64,000 bases of DNA from Lithodes maja (Eukaryota > Arthropoda > Malacostraca > Decapoda > Lithodidae): the NCBI GenBank assembly GCA_037953745.1, contig JBAKBP010003208.1:1-64000 (forward strand), in the 5' to 3' direction. This document shows positions 10,384 to 20,552 of the stretch, one piece after another; the first letter of the stretch is position 1; the number at the start of each line of letters is the position of its first letter. The position numbers and the translations under genes were made by a program. A model generated the notes under the pieces. It did no database searches. It saw nothing but the letters and a program-made list of their open reading frames with translations, and was not told where the DNA came from.

Positions 10384-11456
10384 AAGCTTGAGAAGGATAC
10401 ATGGTAGCTAACTGAATTAATAGAGATGTCTTGTCTTTTGATGTCTTTTGATGTGTTCGCCACTCTTCTAGCGGCACCAAGGAGCGCGACGCCCCTCGTT
10501 ATGGGTGGTGATTTGGTGCAGTAGACTGTTTGAAGCGACAGCTCGCTCCCTTGCGAGGATGGGCTCGTCTGGCACTTTTTGCAGTTCGACATCTAGGGCT
10601 CTCTTGAAGTTGTCTAACGAGATGTCCCTCATGTCTCTTACTCGCCGTGGGCCTCTGTGTGATAACCAGCCCTCTCGCAGAGAGCCCATAGCACCCCTGT
10701 TATTCATCCGGGGGATTTCGCATTCCCAGCCCTCCTATCACTGAATTTCATGACTATCGGAGTATGTAGGTTTGGTACTAAACCCTCTGCGATTTTCCAC
10801 GTATATATTATTAGGTAACGTTCTCTTCTACGTTCCAGTGAGTACAGATTCAGTGCTCTTAAACGCTCCCAATAGTGTAGATGTTTTATCGAACTTATAT
10901 GCGAAGTGAAATTTCTTTGTACACTCTCTACGTCATTTATTTCACCTGCTTTGTATGGGGATGTTAATACGCTACAGTATTCAAGCCGCGGTAGCACTAG
11001 AGATTTGAAGAGCGTTATCATAGGCAATTCACCGCGTGTTTTAAAAGTATGCAGAATCCAACCCGTTAGACGTTTTGCAGCCGCCACTTTGACCTGGTTA
11101 TGTACTTTGAAACTCATATTTTCAGACATTAATACCCCAAGGTCTTTCACACTGTCTTTCCGTTCTATTATGTGGTTAGATTCTGTTAAGTAATTTGTAA
11201 TTTCTTTAACACCATTATTATCTCCGTACCGTATTAATTGGAATTTTTCCTCATTGAATTGCATGTTGTTTTCCCTGGTCCACTGGAACACTACATTTAT
11301 GTCTTCCTGCAGTCGGCCCGTGTCCTCTTGTGTGTTTACTATCTTGCTTAATTTTGTGTCATCAGCAAAAGACGACACCGTACTGTGTCTGGTGTTGGTA
11401 TCTATGTCGCAAATTAGTATGAGGAACTCGGGACACCACACCCAGAACATAAGCAC
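10384..11456 (-). pseudogene. CR1/Jockey-like LINE, C-terminal half of reverse transcriptase ORF
   Basis: On the minus strand, 11456-10704 encodes SFADDTKLSKIVNT (catalytic FADD box), KDLGVLMSENMSF, PRLEYCSVL and ERLRALNLYSLERRRERY. After a frame change near 10705 the frame at 10707-10468 continues with DISLDNFKRALDVELQKVPD, a typical ORF2 C-terminus. The fingers, endonuclease and ORF1 are missing. It is a 5'-truncated relic from a different family than LINE1-4. Confidence 0.75.
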
Positions 11457-11575
11457 CTAAACCAATACACCACCAACACAGTAATGAAAGCATATGGTCC
11501 TCCCGGGATTCCAACTCGGGACACCACACCCAGAACATAAGCACCTAAACCATTACACCACCAACCCCAACCCCC
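11425..11575 (-). repeat. tRNA-like repeat, two tandem partial units
   Basis: The phrase CGGGACACCACACCCAGAAC with ATAAGCACCTAAACCA occurs at about 11428 and again at about 11517. Read on the minus strand, GGTGTAATGGTTTAGGTGC followed by CCCGAGTTGGAATCCCGGGA looks like a tRNA D arm and T arm. A decayed tRNA-derived SINE is the best guess; a functional tRNA is not claimed. Confidence 0.4.
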
Positions 11576-11650
11576 CGCCAAAGGTGGCTTTCTAGGGCCT
11601 TTCCTAGCTGATGCTGAGAGGATTGGGTTCTAGTCATGTGGTGATGGCCT

Positions 11651-13751
11651 GGGCCGGTATTTATAAAGCACTTTTAGGCCTAAAAGTAGCTTTTAAAGAT
11701 GGCGCCAACTTTTAAAACTTAAAAGTTGGGCAAACAAACTTTTAGCGGCTAAAAGTAGCTTTTAAACCCAGCGAAAACTAAAAGCTCCCCTTGGGACTGT
11801 TAGCGCTTAAAAGTTACTTTTAGAGGACGATGAAGATGATTGAATAACAAATCCGCCACCCCCTGCCAAGGAATGTTCATGTTAGAAAGATTAATTGGAT
11901 TAATAGGCCTATAGCGAGTTAATCGAAGTACACCATTTAAACCATGAAGGAGACAGAAGAACCAAGCTCTTAACCCAGAGATGAAAGTGTGTAAGCCTAG
12001 TACCCTACGTTATTTGGCAACGGTCAAAATGTAACTGAATGAGTAACTCATGGTGGTATGATTGTAGGTTAGATATATTATCAAGTGCAGTATGTTAGGT
12101 AACTCTTGATTCTATCCATAAATTCCATATACCACCCTGCACATCATACTACTCAAAGGTGATCCACTGTGTGTTGTCCAACGAATAAGCTATATTAGAA
12201 AGTAACCTACCACCTTATGTATCAACCTACTTTAAACATTTTGATTCATAATGTATATAATATGTCCGACTACATTTTTTTGCCGCGGTCGGTCTCTCTA
12301 TTTTTAGATGGGTAAATCCTCCTCGTCCTCCGCCCACAACCTCGACAGTTCCAGCGTCCTCGTTGACAAATGCCTATACTGTACTTGTTGGAAGAACACT
12401 AACAAATAGACCAAATTAAAGGAGTGTAGAAGGACTAAGATATAATATTGGATTGTCACAAGATAGGCCTATTTCATAACATCCGAGAACAAGTAGCCTA
12501 TTTGCACCCTATTTTTTTGCAAATTACCGTAAACTGGGGTGATTTCGGATAGGATAAGGATATTATGGGGGATAATTTTAAGAGGCTTTCTGGATTACGG
12601 CGCACGGCGCATTATCACTACACATCACTTGACCTAGTTAAATCTCTACAATGTGTTTACAGTCATGAAAAATTGTAAAAAACAAACTCGAAAAATTTCC
12701 GAAATTACCCCACTTTACGAATTGTGAAAACTCGCGAATTTGGCAGCTATCTCAGATGCTGCCACACCGGAGTATGCAATTGTTTTCGTATGGTAAATAT
12801 ATTACCCTTTCAATTTAGCAATATATAATAGATTTCACAATAACAAAATATTGCATAATTACCCTAATGTTTTATAGTAATTAGTATATGCAATTAGAAG
12901 CCTATACTTACCTATTAACCCGGGAACTGCGGGGAGACTCTTAAGAGTTCCCCCGGCGGACTGCGGGGAGACTCTTAAGAGTTCCCCCGGCGGACTGCGG
13001 GGAGACTCTTATGAGTGAGTGAAAAAAAAAATCAACTTTTGACATCGAAAAAAAAATATTTTTTTATTTTGATTTTTTTATTTTTTTTTGGCCCCTGGGC
13101 CATGCAAAATCTCAGTCCTCTACCTCCCCTCCTTCCCCACTTTCCTCCTCTCCTTCAGTTATCACCTATTTTCCCTGTTATTCCCTTATTCTGAGGTATA
13201 TTTTCGTGCTAACATTAGCGAGTTGCAAGCAGGGTGTTGTCATCACTGATGGCAAGCGAGTGCAAGAGAGAGAGAGAGAGTATCGATCGACTGTGTCTCA
13301 GTGGCCTTGGGGGAAATTGGCGGGAAAGCAGCTTGCCTCACCCATACATTATACAACTCGCGGGCTATATCTCCGATTTTGACCATCCAAACGCTGTTTT
13401 CACTCGTTTTATTGTTGTTTCAGGTTAATACCTTTATAATCAACCCATAATAGGCACATATGGATAAGTATTAATGCTATTAATGGCACAATGAATATTT
13501 TAGTGACGGAAACACCTTAAATACGTCAGCACAGGGGGACGTTTCCAATTACCCCCATGCGCACTTCAGAGGTTAAACGTTATTCATCTATTGTAATCTT
13601 GCTAGATGTAGCGAACTAGCGGTTGTGGCAGCCTTCTTAACGCTTCCACTAAAAGCTGCTTTTAAATGTTTTATGAATAACTTTTAATGATTTTCTTTTA
13701 GTTAAAATTACTTTTAGGGAAATTTTTAAATTATTTTATAAATACCGGCCC
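11651..13751. mobile_element. Family J: 2.1-kb non-autonomous DNA transposon
   Basis: Both ends start GGGCCGGTATTTATAAA in inverted orientation (11651-11667 and 13735-13751). Beyond that, both termini are packed with CTAAAAGTA and CTTTTA words. No transposase frame was found. The superfamily is undetermined because a clear target duplication was not seen. A family A element is nested at 12915-13576. A family K repeat is probably the host, since its remnant continues at 13756. Confidence 0.6.
12915..13576 (+). mobile_element. MITE family A copy 1, TTAA-bounded, 660 bp
   Basis: It is bounded by TTAA at 12915-12918 and 13573-13576. The left end CCCGGGAACTGCGGGG and the inverted right end CCTCTGAAGTGCGC form an imperfect terminal repeat. 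The left end carries three tandem units of about 41 bp containing GACTCTTAAGAGTTCCCCC. A second copy lies inverted at 20892-21526 with near-identical interior. It is non-coding; the peptide frames inside differ between copies. Confidence 0.75.
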
Positions 13752-13755
13752 TGGT

Positions 13756-14072
13756 CTATCAGAGTGAGGGCTGAGCAATCTCTGCCATACCCATAGCTTA
13801 CTCTGACTGTTCCTTTAACTTATATATTTTCTAGATCTCAAGTGACGGCGTCTCTTCCGTGGATTGACCTCCCAATCTACCAAGATTGGAAGCCAAAGCA
13901 TCACATTTTTCCCTTGCCCCTCAACTTTCTCTTCATAATTGCTGAGGGGCACAGGGCCCTGGGTGGGGCTTTGGTTTCCCGGGCGTTTCCGCACCCTCCT
14001 CAGCTCCCCGCCATGGAGTGGCTTCGGTCACCCAGGTTTTATTGTGGTCGGCAGGGAGGGTTCTGTGGAGGC
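13756..14072 (+). repeat. Family K repeat, copy 1
   Basis: This is the reverse complement of 14779-15155. Shared words are TAGCTTACTCTGACTGTTCC, AGATCTCAAGTGACGGCG, GCTGAGGGGCACAGGGCCCT and GAGTGGCTTCGGTCACCC. The apparent coding frames in both copies are only repeat sequence. The tail is missing here. Confidence 0.6.
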
Positions 14073-14142
14073 ATTCGGGTTACAAAGGCTTTAAAGTATC
14101 CCCAATAGGCTCAAAATTGCGTCATATGTCGGAGAGGGTTAA
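14073..14142 (-). mobile_element. Family I terminus (TTAA element), right end
   Basis: The string from AAAGGCTTTAAAGTATCCCC to CATATGTCGGAGAGGG then TTAA is the reverse complement of the left end at 28269. It shares its TTAA (14139-14142) with the family B element that follows. Confidence 0.5.
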
Positions 14143-14362
14143 CCCTTTCTGTACCGGTGACATCATTTTCATTACGGTATATATTGGCAACTATTAGACG
14201 CTTCCATTCAGCTTAGGAAGCATGTCTACCAGTTAAAAGGCCACACATTATCTCTATGTTGTTGTTGTTCCCCAAGCTGCCTGGCTGAACAGCCCCAAGG
14301 CCCCGAGCAATTCCAGGGGTATTTATAAACCTTTAGTTTGTCACCGGTACAGAAAGGGTTAA
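14139..14362. mobile_element. MITE family B, complete 224-bp copy
   Basis: TTAA flanks both sides. The ends are CCCTTTCTGTACCGGTGACA and its near-perfect inverse at 14339-14358. The interior holds a short family K 3' end (TTCCCCAAGCTGCCTGGCTG with GTT repeats, about 14262-14320), so a K retroposon inserted after this MITE did. It is non-coding. Confidence 0.75.
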
Positions 14363-14415
14363 GTAAGGTATAATAGCTTTGATTCGGGATGGGATGATAT
14401 TTGGGTTACTCGTGA

Positions 14416-14751
14416 TGAAGGGGAGATTTCCACTTGAAGGATTTTTTTCTTGACTCCTTTCTCCCTCATGTTTAGCCTCATTGTTTTTCTAATTTTAAGA
14501 CGTTCGCCCCATTATTTTGACGATTTTAAGAACTTTCGACCCATTTCTGTCAATTTTAAGACCTTTCGTGCCATGTAGGTGTCGATTTTATCCTGGCGAG
14601 CGATAGCGAGCCTGTAATATAAGAGGAACCGGCTTTTAGCCGGGAAATTGTTCTACCGAAAAATGTAAACATTTATCTTGAAAGGGGGTCTAGGGGGAGT
14701 AATTTTAAGCTTGATGGAAGTCTAGGGAATCAACTAAATACCTCCCCTTAA
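14416..14751 (+). mobile_element. Family C element, complete 336-bp copy
   Basis: The left end is TGAA (decayed TTAA) then GGGGAGATTTCCACTT; the right end is ATACCTCCCC then TTAA. The interior has ACGTTCGCCCCATTA, CTGGCGAGCGATAGCGAGCC, a small palindrome (ACCGGCTTTTAGCCGG) and ACCGAAAAATGTAAAC. Other copies or fragments are at 15489, 20553, 35110, 36066, 37495, 46751 and 55175. It is a non-coding MITE-like repeat. Confidence 0.65.
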
Positions 14752-14778
14752 GAGGGTACTGTTTGTTGTTTGGTCTAT

Positions 14779-15155
14779 CTATTGTTGTTGTTGTTGTTGT
14801 TGTTCCCCAGGCTGTCTGGCCGAACAGCCCCAAGGTCTCGAGCAAGGCCAAGGCCATAAACGAGCACCCCCACAAAACCCTTCCTGCTTACCACTAACAA
14901 AGCCCGGGTGACCGAAGCCACTCCAAGGCAGGGAGCTGAGGAGGGTGCGGAAATGCCCGGGAAACCAAAACCCCACCCAAGGCCCTGTGCCCCTCAGCAA
15001 TTATGAAGGGAAAGTTGAGGGGCAAGGGAAAAATTTGACGCTTTGGCTCCCAATCTGCCAACTTCGGTTGGCAGTAGGGAGGTCAATCCACGGAAAAGAC
15101 GCCGTCACTTGAGATCTAGAAGATATATAAGTAAAAGGAACAGTCAGAGTAAGCT
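14779..15155 (-). repeat. Family K retroposon, copy 2, with (CAA)n tail
   Basis: On the minus strand it ends CCAGACAGCCTGGGGAACAA followed by CAA repeats (14783-14802 on the + strand as TTG). A short tri-nucleotide tail fits a SINE or a LINE 3' end. It is inverted relative to 13756-14072. Confidence 0.6.
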
Positions 15156-15164
15156 ATGGGTAAG

Positions 15165-15810
15165 AGGTTAGAGGTCATGATTTATCGCCTACTTACAGCG
15201 AATAGACTATAGTGTGTAGGGAGTTAGATCTAATGGATGTTTTTTTTAAATTTGATGAAGGTCTAGGGAGGAAACTAGAAAAATGATGGAGGTCTAGGGA
15301 GGAAACTAGAAAAATAATGAATACTGTACATGCAAAAATGATGAAGGTCTAGGGAGGAAACTAGAAAAATAATGAATTCATGCAAAAATCGCTCATATTT
15401 AGGTACAACATTTTCGCAGTAGCCAAGTAGCATAATCAAGATGAAGACACGACAAAATTACCGTAATCTGAAAATGAACACACTATAGTTAAGGGGAGAT
15501 TTTCACTTAAGAGTTTTTTTTCTGGACCCCCTTCTCCCACATGCTTTGAGATTTGAAGACGTTTGCCCCATTAATTTGGCGATTTTACAACATTTCGCTC
15601 CATTTCTGTAAATTAGACACTTCTCATGCCATTTAGGTGTCTATATTTTCCTGCAGAGCGATAGCTAGCCTGGAATTTAGGAGGAATCAGCCTTCGGCTG
15701 GGACATTTTCTTATCGAAAAATGTACACATTTATATCGAAAAGGGTTTTCTGGGGGCCACTTTTTTAAAGCTTGATGGAGGTTTAGGGAGCAAACTAAAA
15801 ACCTCTAAAT
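15165..15810 (+). repeat. Block L copy 1 with embedded family C element
   Basis: The block matches 54886-55416 almost base for base, from AGAGGTTAGAGGTCATGATT to CGAAAAATGTACACATTT. It contains a variable number of GGTCTAGGGAGGAAACTAGA units and, from TTAA at 15489, a family C element truncated before its right TTAA. Confidence 0.65.
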
Positions 15811-15814
15811 GTGA

Positions 15815-15871
15815 GGGATCTGCCTTGTGTGGGCCAATCGGCTTTCTGCAGACTCCCATTTTCTTATGTTA
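15815..15871 (+). repeat. Solo CR1-like 3' tail
   Basis: It carries GGGATCTGCCTTGTGTGGGC, CAATCGGCTTTCTGCAG and ACTCCCATTTTCTTATGTT, the terminal unit shared by LINE1 and LINE2, with no LINE body attached. It could be an extreme 5' truncation or a SINE borrowing this tail. Confidence 0.65.
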
Positions 15872-15875
15872 CTTC

Positions 15876-16012
15876 CTATCTAATCTATCTATCTATCTAT
15901 ATGTCTATCTATCTATCTAATCTATCTATCTATCTAATCTATCTATCTATCTAATCTATCTATCTATCTATCTATCTAATCTATCTAATCTATCTATCTA
16001 ATCTATCTATCT
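15876..16012. repeat. (TCTA)n microsatellite
   Basis: About 137 bp of TCTA/ATCT repeats with periodic TCTAATCTA interruptions. Confidence 0.9.
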
Positions 16013-16046
16013 ACAATACCAGGGACGTCCTTTCCATCATATTCTA

Positions 16047-16118
16047 GGAACATAAGAACATGCGAGTCTGTAGAAAGCCGATTGATTGGCCCACACAAGG
16101 CAGATCCCTCTCACACCC
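16047..16118 (-). repeat. Inverted CR1-like 3' tail at the 5' edge of LINE2
   Basis: The reverse complement of the LINE1/LINE2 tail (AACATAAGAACATGCGAGTC ... AAGGCAGATCCCTCTCACAC) abuts the truncated ORF1 of LINE2. Confidence 0.65.
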
Positions 16119-16988
16119 AACCCAGTAACACTCAACGTTGGAGTACCACAAACTTCAATTGTCACCGCAACTCCAGCAGCCACCAACGCCCCAACGTCAA
16201 CTGCTAACAATTCAACGCCTACAGTAGCCACTTCAGCTGATGTATCCGATACTCAAGATACAAATAGTGACTCTCTTCCCCCTCAAGACAACTTCCGTGT
16301 CGTGAGGAACAACGTTTGCCCCAAGACCAGGAAACACATACCGATTACCGAGTGTCAAAACCGTTTCCAGATACTCGCAGACTCAGATGACGAAGAGGAA
16401 ATAGAAGAAGTCCGGCTCGTGGGAGACTCGATGATACGTGGTCAGCTCACAGAGTTTTGCGCCAGGGCACCTAAGACCAGGAAGCGTTTTTGTATCCCTG
16501 GTGGTGGTGTGGATGACGTAGTTGCAGCAGTTGACGAAGTATCAAAGCTGGCCCCTGCTAATACAATGTACGTCATCCACGTTGGATCCAACGATGTGCA
16601 GCGAACCCGGTCGGAAGATTTGCTTTTAAAGTACCAGCAGCTGATCAAGTCGTTTAAGGAGAAGTCATCAAGGATCATCGTCTCAGGAATCGTCCCCCGG
16701 CTCGGTGTAGAGAGCCGATTTTACAACATAGCCACCAGCACAAATCGTTGTCTAGCAAACCTCTGCAGGAAGGAGAACGTGGGATTCGTCGACACCTGGG
16801 ACAATTTCTACTACGATGACTATTTGTTTTCGGACGATGGAGTTCATCTGAACCAGGTGGGAGCAGCACGTTTTGGGCGTCTTCTCAACGATGCGGTGAA
16901 GGATTTTCGGAGAAGAAATCGACTCAGCACAGGACAACCAGGAAGGAGGACCGAAGACAGCGAGGACGGCAACCTACAAAGGAATTAA
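16116..16988 (+). CDS. LINE2 ORF1, 5'-truncated, SGNH-hydrolase-like
   Basis: The frame enters from the junction with the inverted tail and has no ATG before the hydrolase motif, so the true start is lost. A Thr/Ala/Pro/Ser-rich region and an acidic patch (DSDDEEEIEE) precede VGDSMIRG, then HVGSNDVQ and DDGVHLN. This is the same Ser / Asn-Asp / Asp-x-x-His set as in LINE1 ORF1. A basic tail (FRRRNRL) ends at TAA 16986-16988. ORF2 starts about 100 bp downstream. Confidence 0.75.
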   Translation, partial: PNPVTLNVGVPQTSIVTATPAATNAPTSTANNSTPTVATSADVSDTQDTNSDSLPPQDNFRVVRNNVCPKTRKHIPITECQNRFQILADSDDEEEIEEVRLVGDSMIRGQLTEFCARAPKTRKRFCIPGGGVDDVVAAVDEVSKLAPANTMYVIHVGSNDVQRTRSEDLLLKYQQLIKSFKEKSSRIIVSGIVPRLGVESRFYNIATSTNRCLANLCRKENVGFVDTWDNFYYDDYLFSDDGVHLNQVGAARFGRLLNDAVKDFRRRNRLSTGQPGRRTEDSEDGNLQRN

Positions 16989-17086
16989 ATACTAATCCGT
17001 CAAGAACCGCGAATTTGGATAAATCTCCACCAACACGACCCAAATTCAAAACCGTCAGGGATAACGACCGAGGACCGAGGACAGCC

Positions 17087-19966
17087 ATGAATGTAAATGT
17101 AGATCCGACCAGAACCAATAATTCGATGAAAGAACGTAATGCGAGTTCTAAAACCGCAACTTTAAAGGTTTTCTATGCAAACGCTCGTAGCATACGCAAT
17201 AAATTTTCAGATTTAGAGGAACTAGTGTTTACAGAAAATTATGATGTGATTGGCATAACAGAATCTTGGCTCAATACAGAAGATAGAGACTTTTTAGCAG
17301 AGTATTCACTTCCCGGTTATGTAATGTTTGAGAACAGCCGAATAAATAAAAATGGAGGTGGCGTTTTATTTTATATCAAAGAAAGTCTTAACCCGACCCT
17401 CGTGTCAAAACCTCAAATTGTGAACGTCGACACATCTTTTGTGCTAATAAAGAATAATAAAGGTACAAAAATAATACTTGCGTTAATATACAGACCTCCA
17501 GCTCAATCAGTGCAAACTGACCGAGAAATTTACGAACAAATTGCAGATGTAAGTAACTCACAAGATACCGTAATTTTTGGCGACTTTAATTTACCTGTGA
17601 CCAAGTGGGGCGATACTCTTACTTCACACTCCGGACATGACTTGTATACGAACTTGCAAGAGAGTTCGCTTTATCAATTTGTTCGAACGCCGACCCGTGG
17701 TAATAACGTTCTTGACATTGTACTTGCAACAAAAGAAGAATTGATAGAGAATTTGAATGTTGGTGATGAATTCAGTAACAGCGACCATCGTACGATAACT
17801 TTCACTTTAAAGTTTACTAGTAACGAACCAAATAGTAGCATCGAAAAAGTCCCTAATTTCAAGAAAGCAAACTTCCATAAACTTAGAGCTATGTTTAAAG
17901 AAACTGACTGGAGCTTTTTAATTAACAATAACGACATAAATACATCTTGGAAGTTATTCGAAACCACTTACCTAAAAGCAGTGCAAGACTGCATACCATC
18001 GAAAATACGGCGTCCAGGCCATAATAATAAGCCCAAATGGTGGAATAAAGATATTTCAAACTGCCTGCTTGCTAAAAAATTTGCTAATGATAGATTAAAA
18101 TCCTCACAAAATGACGAAGAACGGGTGAAATTTGTAGAGCTACGACGCAAAGCCAAAAAGTTAATTAAGCAAAGTAAAAAGACCTTAGAGTTACATATTG
18201 CGAATCAAAGTAAAACAAACCCGAAAGAATTCTATAGTTATATCAGAAAGAAAAAAGTAGTTACTTCAACTGTTGGACCGTTAGTCGATGAAAAAGGAGA
18301 ATACACCAAAGACGAAGTACAAATGAGTAATGCCCTCAATACCTTCTTTGCATCAGTTTTTACAACCGAAGACCTCGGTGATATCCCTACACCATCGCCG
18401 ATTCAGATTGATAATTCAGATGTTCTAAGCAATATCACCGTTACAGAGAGAGAAGTATTGAATTGTTTAGATAAACTCAAAGTAAATAAAACGCCAGGAC
18501 CTGATACAATCTCGCCTAGAGTTCTAAAGGAAGCTAAGAATGAGCTCTCCAAACCACTGACATTACTATTCAATAAATCCTTGCAGTCTGGAACTATGCC
18601 TGATCAGTGGAAGCTAGCCAACGTAACACCGATATTCAAAAAAGGCAGCAAATCCCTACCCAGTAACTATCGTCCAATTAGCTTAACCTCAGTTGTATGT
18701 AAAATGCTAGAAACGGTCATACGAGACAGACTCGTAAATCACTTAGAGGAAAATAACATACTTAAAGATACTCAACACGGCTTTCGTAAAAAACGTTCCT
18801 GTTTAACAAACCTCTTAGACTTCTTCCACGATATCCTCAACCTCTACGATGAGAGTAAAGCTGTAGATATTATATACCTTGATTTTCAAAAGGCCTTTGA
18901 CAAAGTTCCCCACAAACGTTTACTGCTAAAACTAAAAGCGCATGGAATACAAGACGGTGTGTTGAAATGGATAGAAAATTGGCTCAACAACAGAAAGCAA
19001 AGAGTAGTCATAAACGGTAAGGCATCTAAATGGACCAATGTAAGTAGCGGGGTACCCCAGGGATCGGTACTAGGACCAATTCTCTTTCTAATTTACATCA
19101 ACGACATAGATGAGGGTCTCACCTGCACAATCTCAAAATTTGCTGACGATACAAAAATTGCAAATAGCGTACTCTCAAAAGAACAAGTTGACGATATGCA
19201 ACACAATCTAGATAAATTGTCATGTTGGGCCCAAATTTGGCAAATGAGTTTCAATGCGGATAAATGTAAAGTACTACATGTCGGATACCTAAATGAGAAA
19301 GCAAACTATTCGATGAATGGCACTCAGCTTAAGAATGTAAACAGAGAAACTGATCTGGGAGTAACAATATCGAGTAACCTAAAACCGAGTCAACAATGTT
19401 CAGAAGTTGTTAAGAAGGCAAACAAAATAATTGGCTTTATAGGCAGGTCATTTGAGCATAAATCCAAAGAAGTTATCCTAACCCTTTACAATTCCTTAGT
19501 CCGCCCTCTTCTGGAATACTGCGTTCAATCCTGGTGCCCTTATTACCAAAAAGATATAAACAAGCTAGAACGAGTTCAACGTAGAGTTACCAAAATGATA
19601 CCTAGCCTAAAGAACAAACCATACGAAGAGCGTCTTAGAGAATTAAATCTATTTCCTTTAACCCAGCGCAGATTAAGAGGCGACTTAATTCAAGTGTTCA
19701 AAATCATCAAAGGCATCGACAATATGAACTGTAGTAAGTACTTCACTATCGACCAATCTAATTACACACGGGGAAACGGTTGCAAAATTATTGGTAAATC
19801 TTTTAACTCGCACGAATCTAAGAATTTCTTCTTCAATCGAGTTGTCAACTTGTGGAATGGGCTTCCCCGAAACGTTATAGACTGCAGCACCATTGATTCA
19901 TTTAAATTCCGCCTAGACAAATATCTCGCATCAAACCCGCGACTGACTGCGTTTGTAAATGAATAA
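17087..19966 (+). CDS. LINE2 ORF2: APE endonuclease plus reverse transcriptase
   Basis: I chose the first ATG (17087). The open frame extends upstream to a TTG at 17015. The endonuclease has YANARS, ITESW, GGGV, YRPP, FGDFNLP and NSDHR. The reverse transcriptase has PISLTSVV, QHGFRKKRSC, YLDFQKAFD, GVPQGSVLGP and FADDTK. The C-terminal region ends in WNGLPRN and FRLDKYL. No frameshift or stop is seen and all catalytic residues I can place are present. Confidence 0.92.
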   Translation: MNVNVDPTRTNNSMKERNASSKTATLKVFYANARSIRNKFSDLEELVFTENYDVIGITESWLNTEDRDFLAEYSLPGYVMFENSRINKNGGGVLFYIKESLNPTLVSKPQIVNVDTSFVLIKNNKGTKIILALIYRPPAQSVQTDREIYEQIADVSNSQDTVIFGDFNLPVTKWGDTLTSHSGHDLYTNLQESSLYQFVRTPTRGNNVLDIVLATKEELIENLNVGDEFSNSDHRTITFTLKFTSNEPNSSIEKVPNFKKANFHKLRAMFKETDWSFLINNNDINTSWKLFETTYLKAVQDCIPSKIRRPGHNNKPKWWNKDISNCLLAKKFANDRLKSSQNDEERVKFVELRRKAKKLIKQSKKTLELHIANQSKTNPKEFYSYIRKKKVVTSTVGPLVDEKGEYTKDEVQMSNALNTFFASVFTTEDLGDIPTPSPIQIDNSDVLSNITVTEREVLNCLDKLKVNKTPGPDTISPRVLKEAKNELSKPLTLLFNKSLQSGTMPDQWKLANVTPIFKKGSKSLPSNYRPISLTSVVCKMLETVIRDRLVNHLEENNILKDTQHGFRKKRSCLTNLLDFFHDILNLYDESKAVDIIYLDFQKAFDKVPHKRLLLKLKAHGIQDGVLKWIENWLNNRKQRVVINGKASKWTNVSSGVPQGSVLGPILFLIYINDIDEGLTCTISKFADDTKIANSVLSKEQVDDMQHNLDKLSCWAQIWQMSFNADKCKVLHVGYLNEKANYSMNGTQLKNVNRETDLGVTISSNLKPSQQCSEVVKKANKIIGFIGRSFEHKSKEVILTLYNSLVRPLLEYCVQSWCPYYQKDINKLERVQRRVTKMIPSLKNKPYEERLRELNLFPLTQRRLRGDLIQVFKIIKGIDNMNCSKYFTIDQSNYTRGNGCKIIGKSFNSHESKNFFFNRVVNLWNGLPRNVIDCSTIDSFKFRLDKYLASNPRLTAFVNE

Positions 19967-20310
19967 CTTTATCCTCCCCTCAGTTACTAACCCATATGTC
20001 CCCTACTAACTTCCTAGTCCTGCCACGTTAGTGGCAGGGCAGTAGTTCCCTTTCCAATGTTCCCTTACCCACTCTAAACCACTGTTTGGACACTTGATCC
20101 TCAGTGTTTTGGAGGACAAGCAGCCTAGAAGGGTCACTAGATCTGTTGTTGCTTGATTTCCTTTGTACTCCTTTGTACTCCTTTGTACTCCCTTTCTACA
20201 AGATCCAAAATAAAATAGCACTCCGGTGTTTGGATAATATGACACTATAATAGAGGGATCTGCCTTGTTTGGGCCAATCGGCTTTCTGCAGACTCCCATT
20301 TTCTTATTTT
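19967..20310 (+). other. LINE2 3' UTR
   Basis: Non-coding. It includes a short inverted pair (CCTGCCACG TTA GTGGCAGG) near 20027-20038, TTTGTACTCC units repeated about three times at 20160-20190, and the shared CR1-like tail from 20255. The copy at 28600-28934 preserves all but the last part. Confidence 0.7.
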
Positions 20311-20329
20311 CAAATGAAATATATGGCCG

Positions 20330-20465
20330 ATTTTTCTCACTATAGACGATTTTATTCAGATTAGGAAGGACCTCTCTAGCAATGATAAGGTTTCAAACTA
20401 TCTCAATTACCCACCCTTTTAACTACCACAAATCCTTCCTACCGCTATGTGTATATTCTAAACTA
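20330..20465 (+). mobile_element. MITE family B, internal fragment
   Basis: TAGACGATTTTATTCAGATT, AGCAATGATAAGG and CTACCACAAATCCTTCCT match family B interiors; both termini are missing. It runs into a CT microsatellite. Confidence 0.45.
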
Positions 20466-20466
20466 A

Positions 20467-20468
20467 CT

Positions 20469-20547
<79 letters not shown>
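20467..20547. repeat. (CT)n microsatellite
   Basis: About 80 bp of uninterrupted CT dinucleotides. Frames through it encode only Leu-Ser or Arg-Glu runs and are not genes. Confidence 0.95.

Positions 20548-20552
<5 letters not shown>

Larger units (their letters stand above)
16116..20310 (+). mobile_element. LINE2: second CR1-like LINE, truncated inside ORF1
   Basis: It contains ORF1 (lacking its 5' end), an intact ORF2 and a 3' UTR (19967-20310) that ends in the same tail as LINE1. Codon and amino-acid differences from LINE1 are large, so it is a separate family. A 3'-end fragment of the same family lies at 28600-28934. Confidence 0.85.

Noticed and set aside
13234..13428. 64-codon frame in family A
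   Set aside because: The second copy of the element (20892-21526) does not keep the frame.
14779..15000. Possible Gly/Trp/Pro-rich protein with a Gln run
   Set aside because: It is a frame through the family K repeat and its CAA tail; the inverted copy at 13842 breaks differently.
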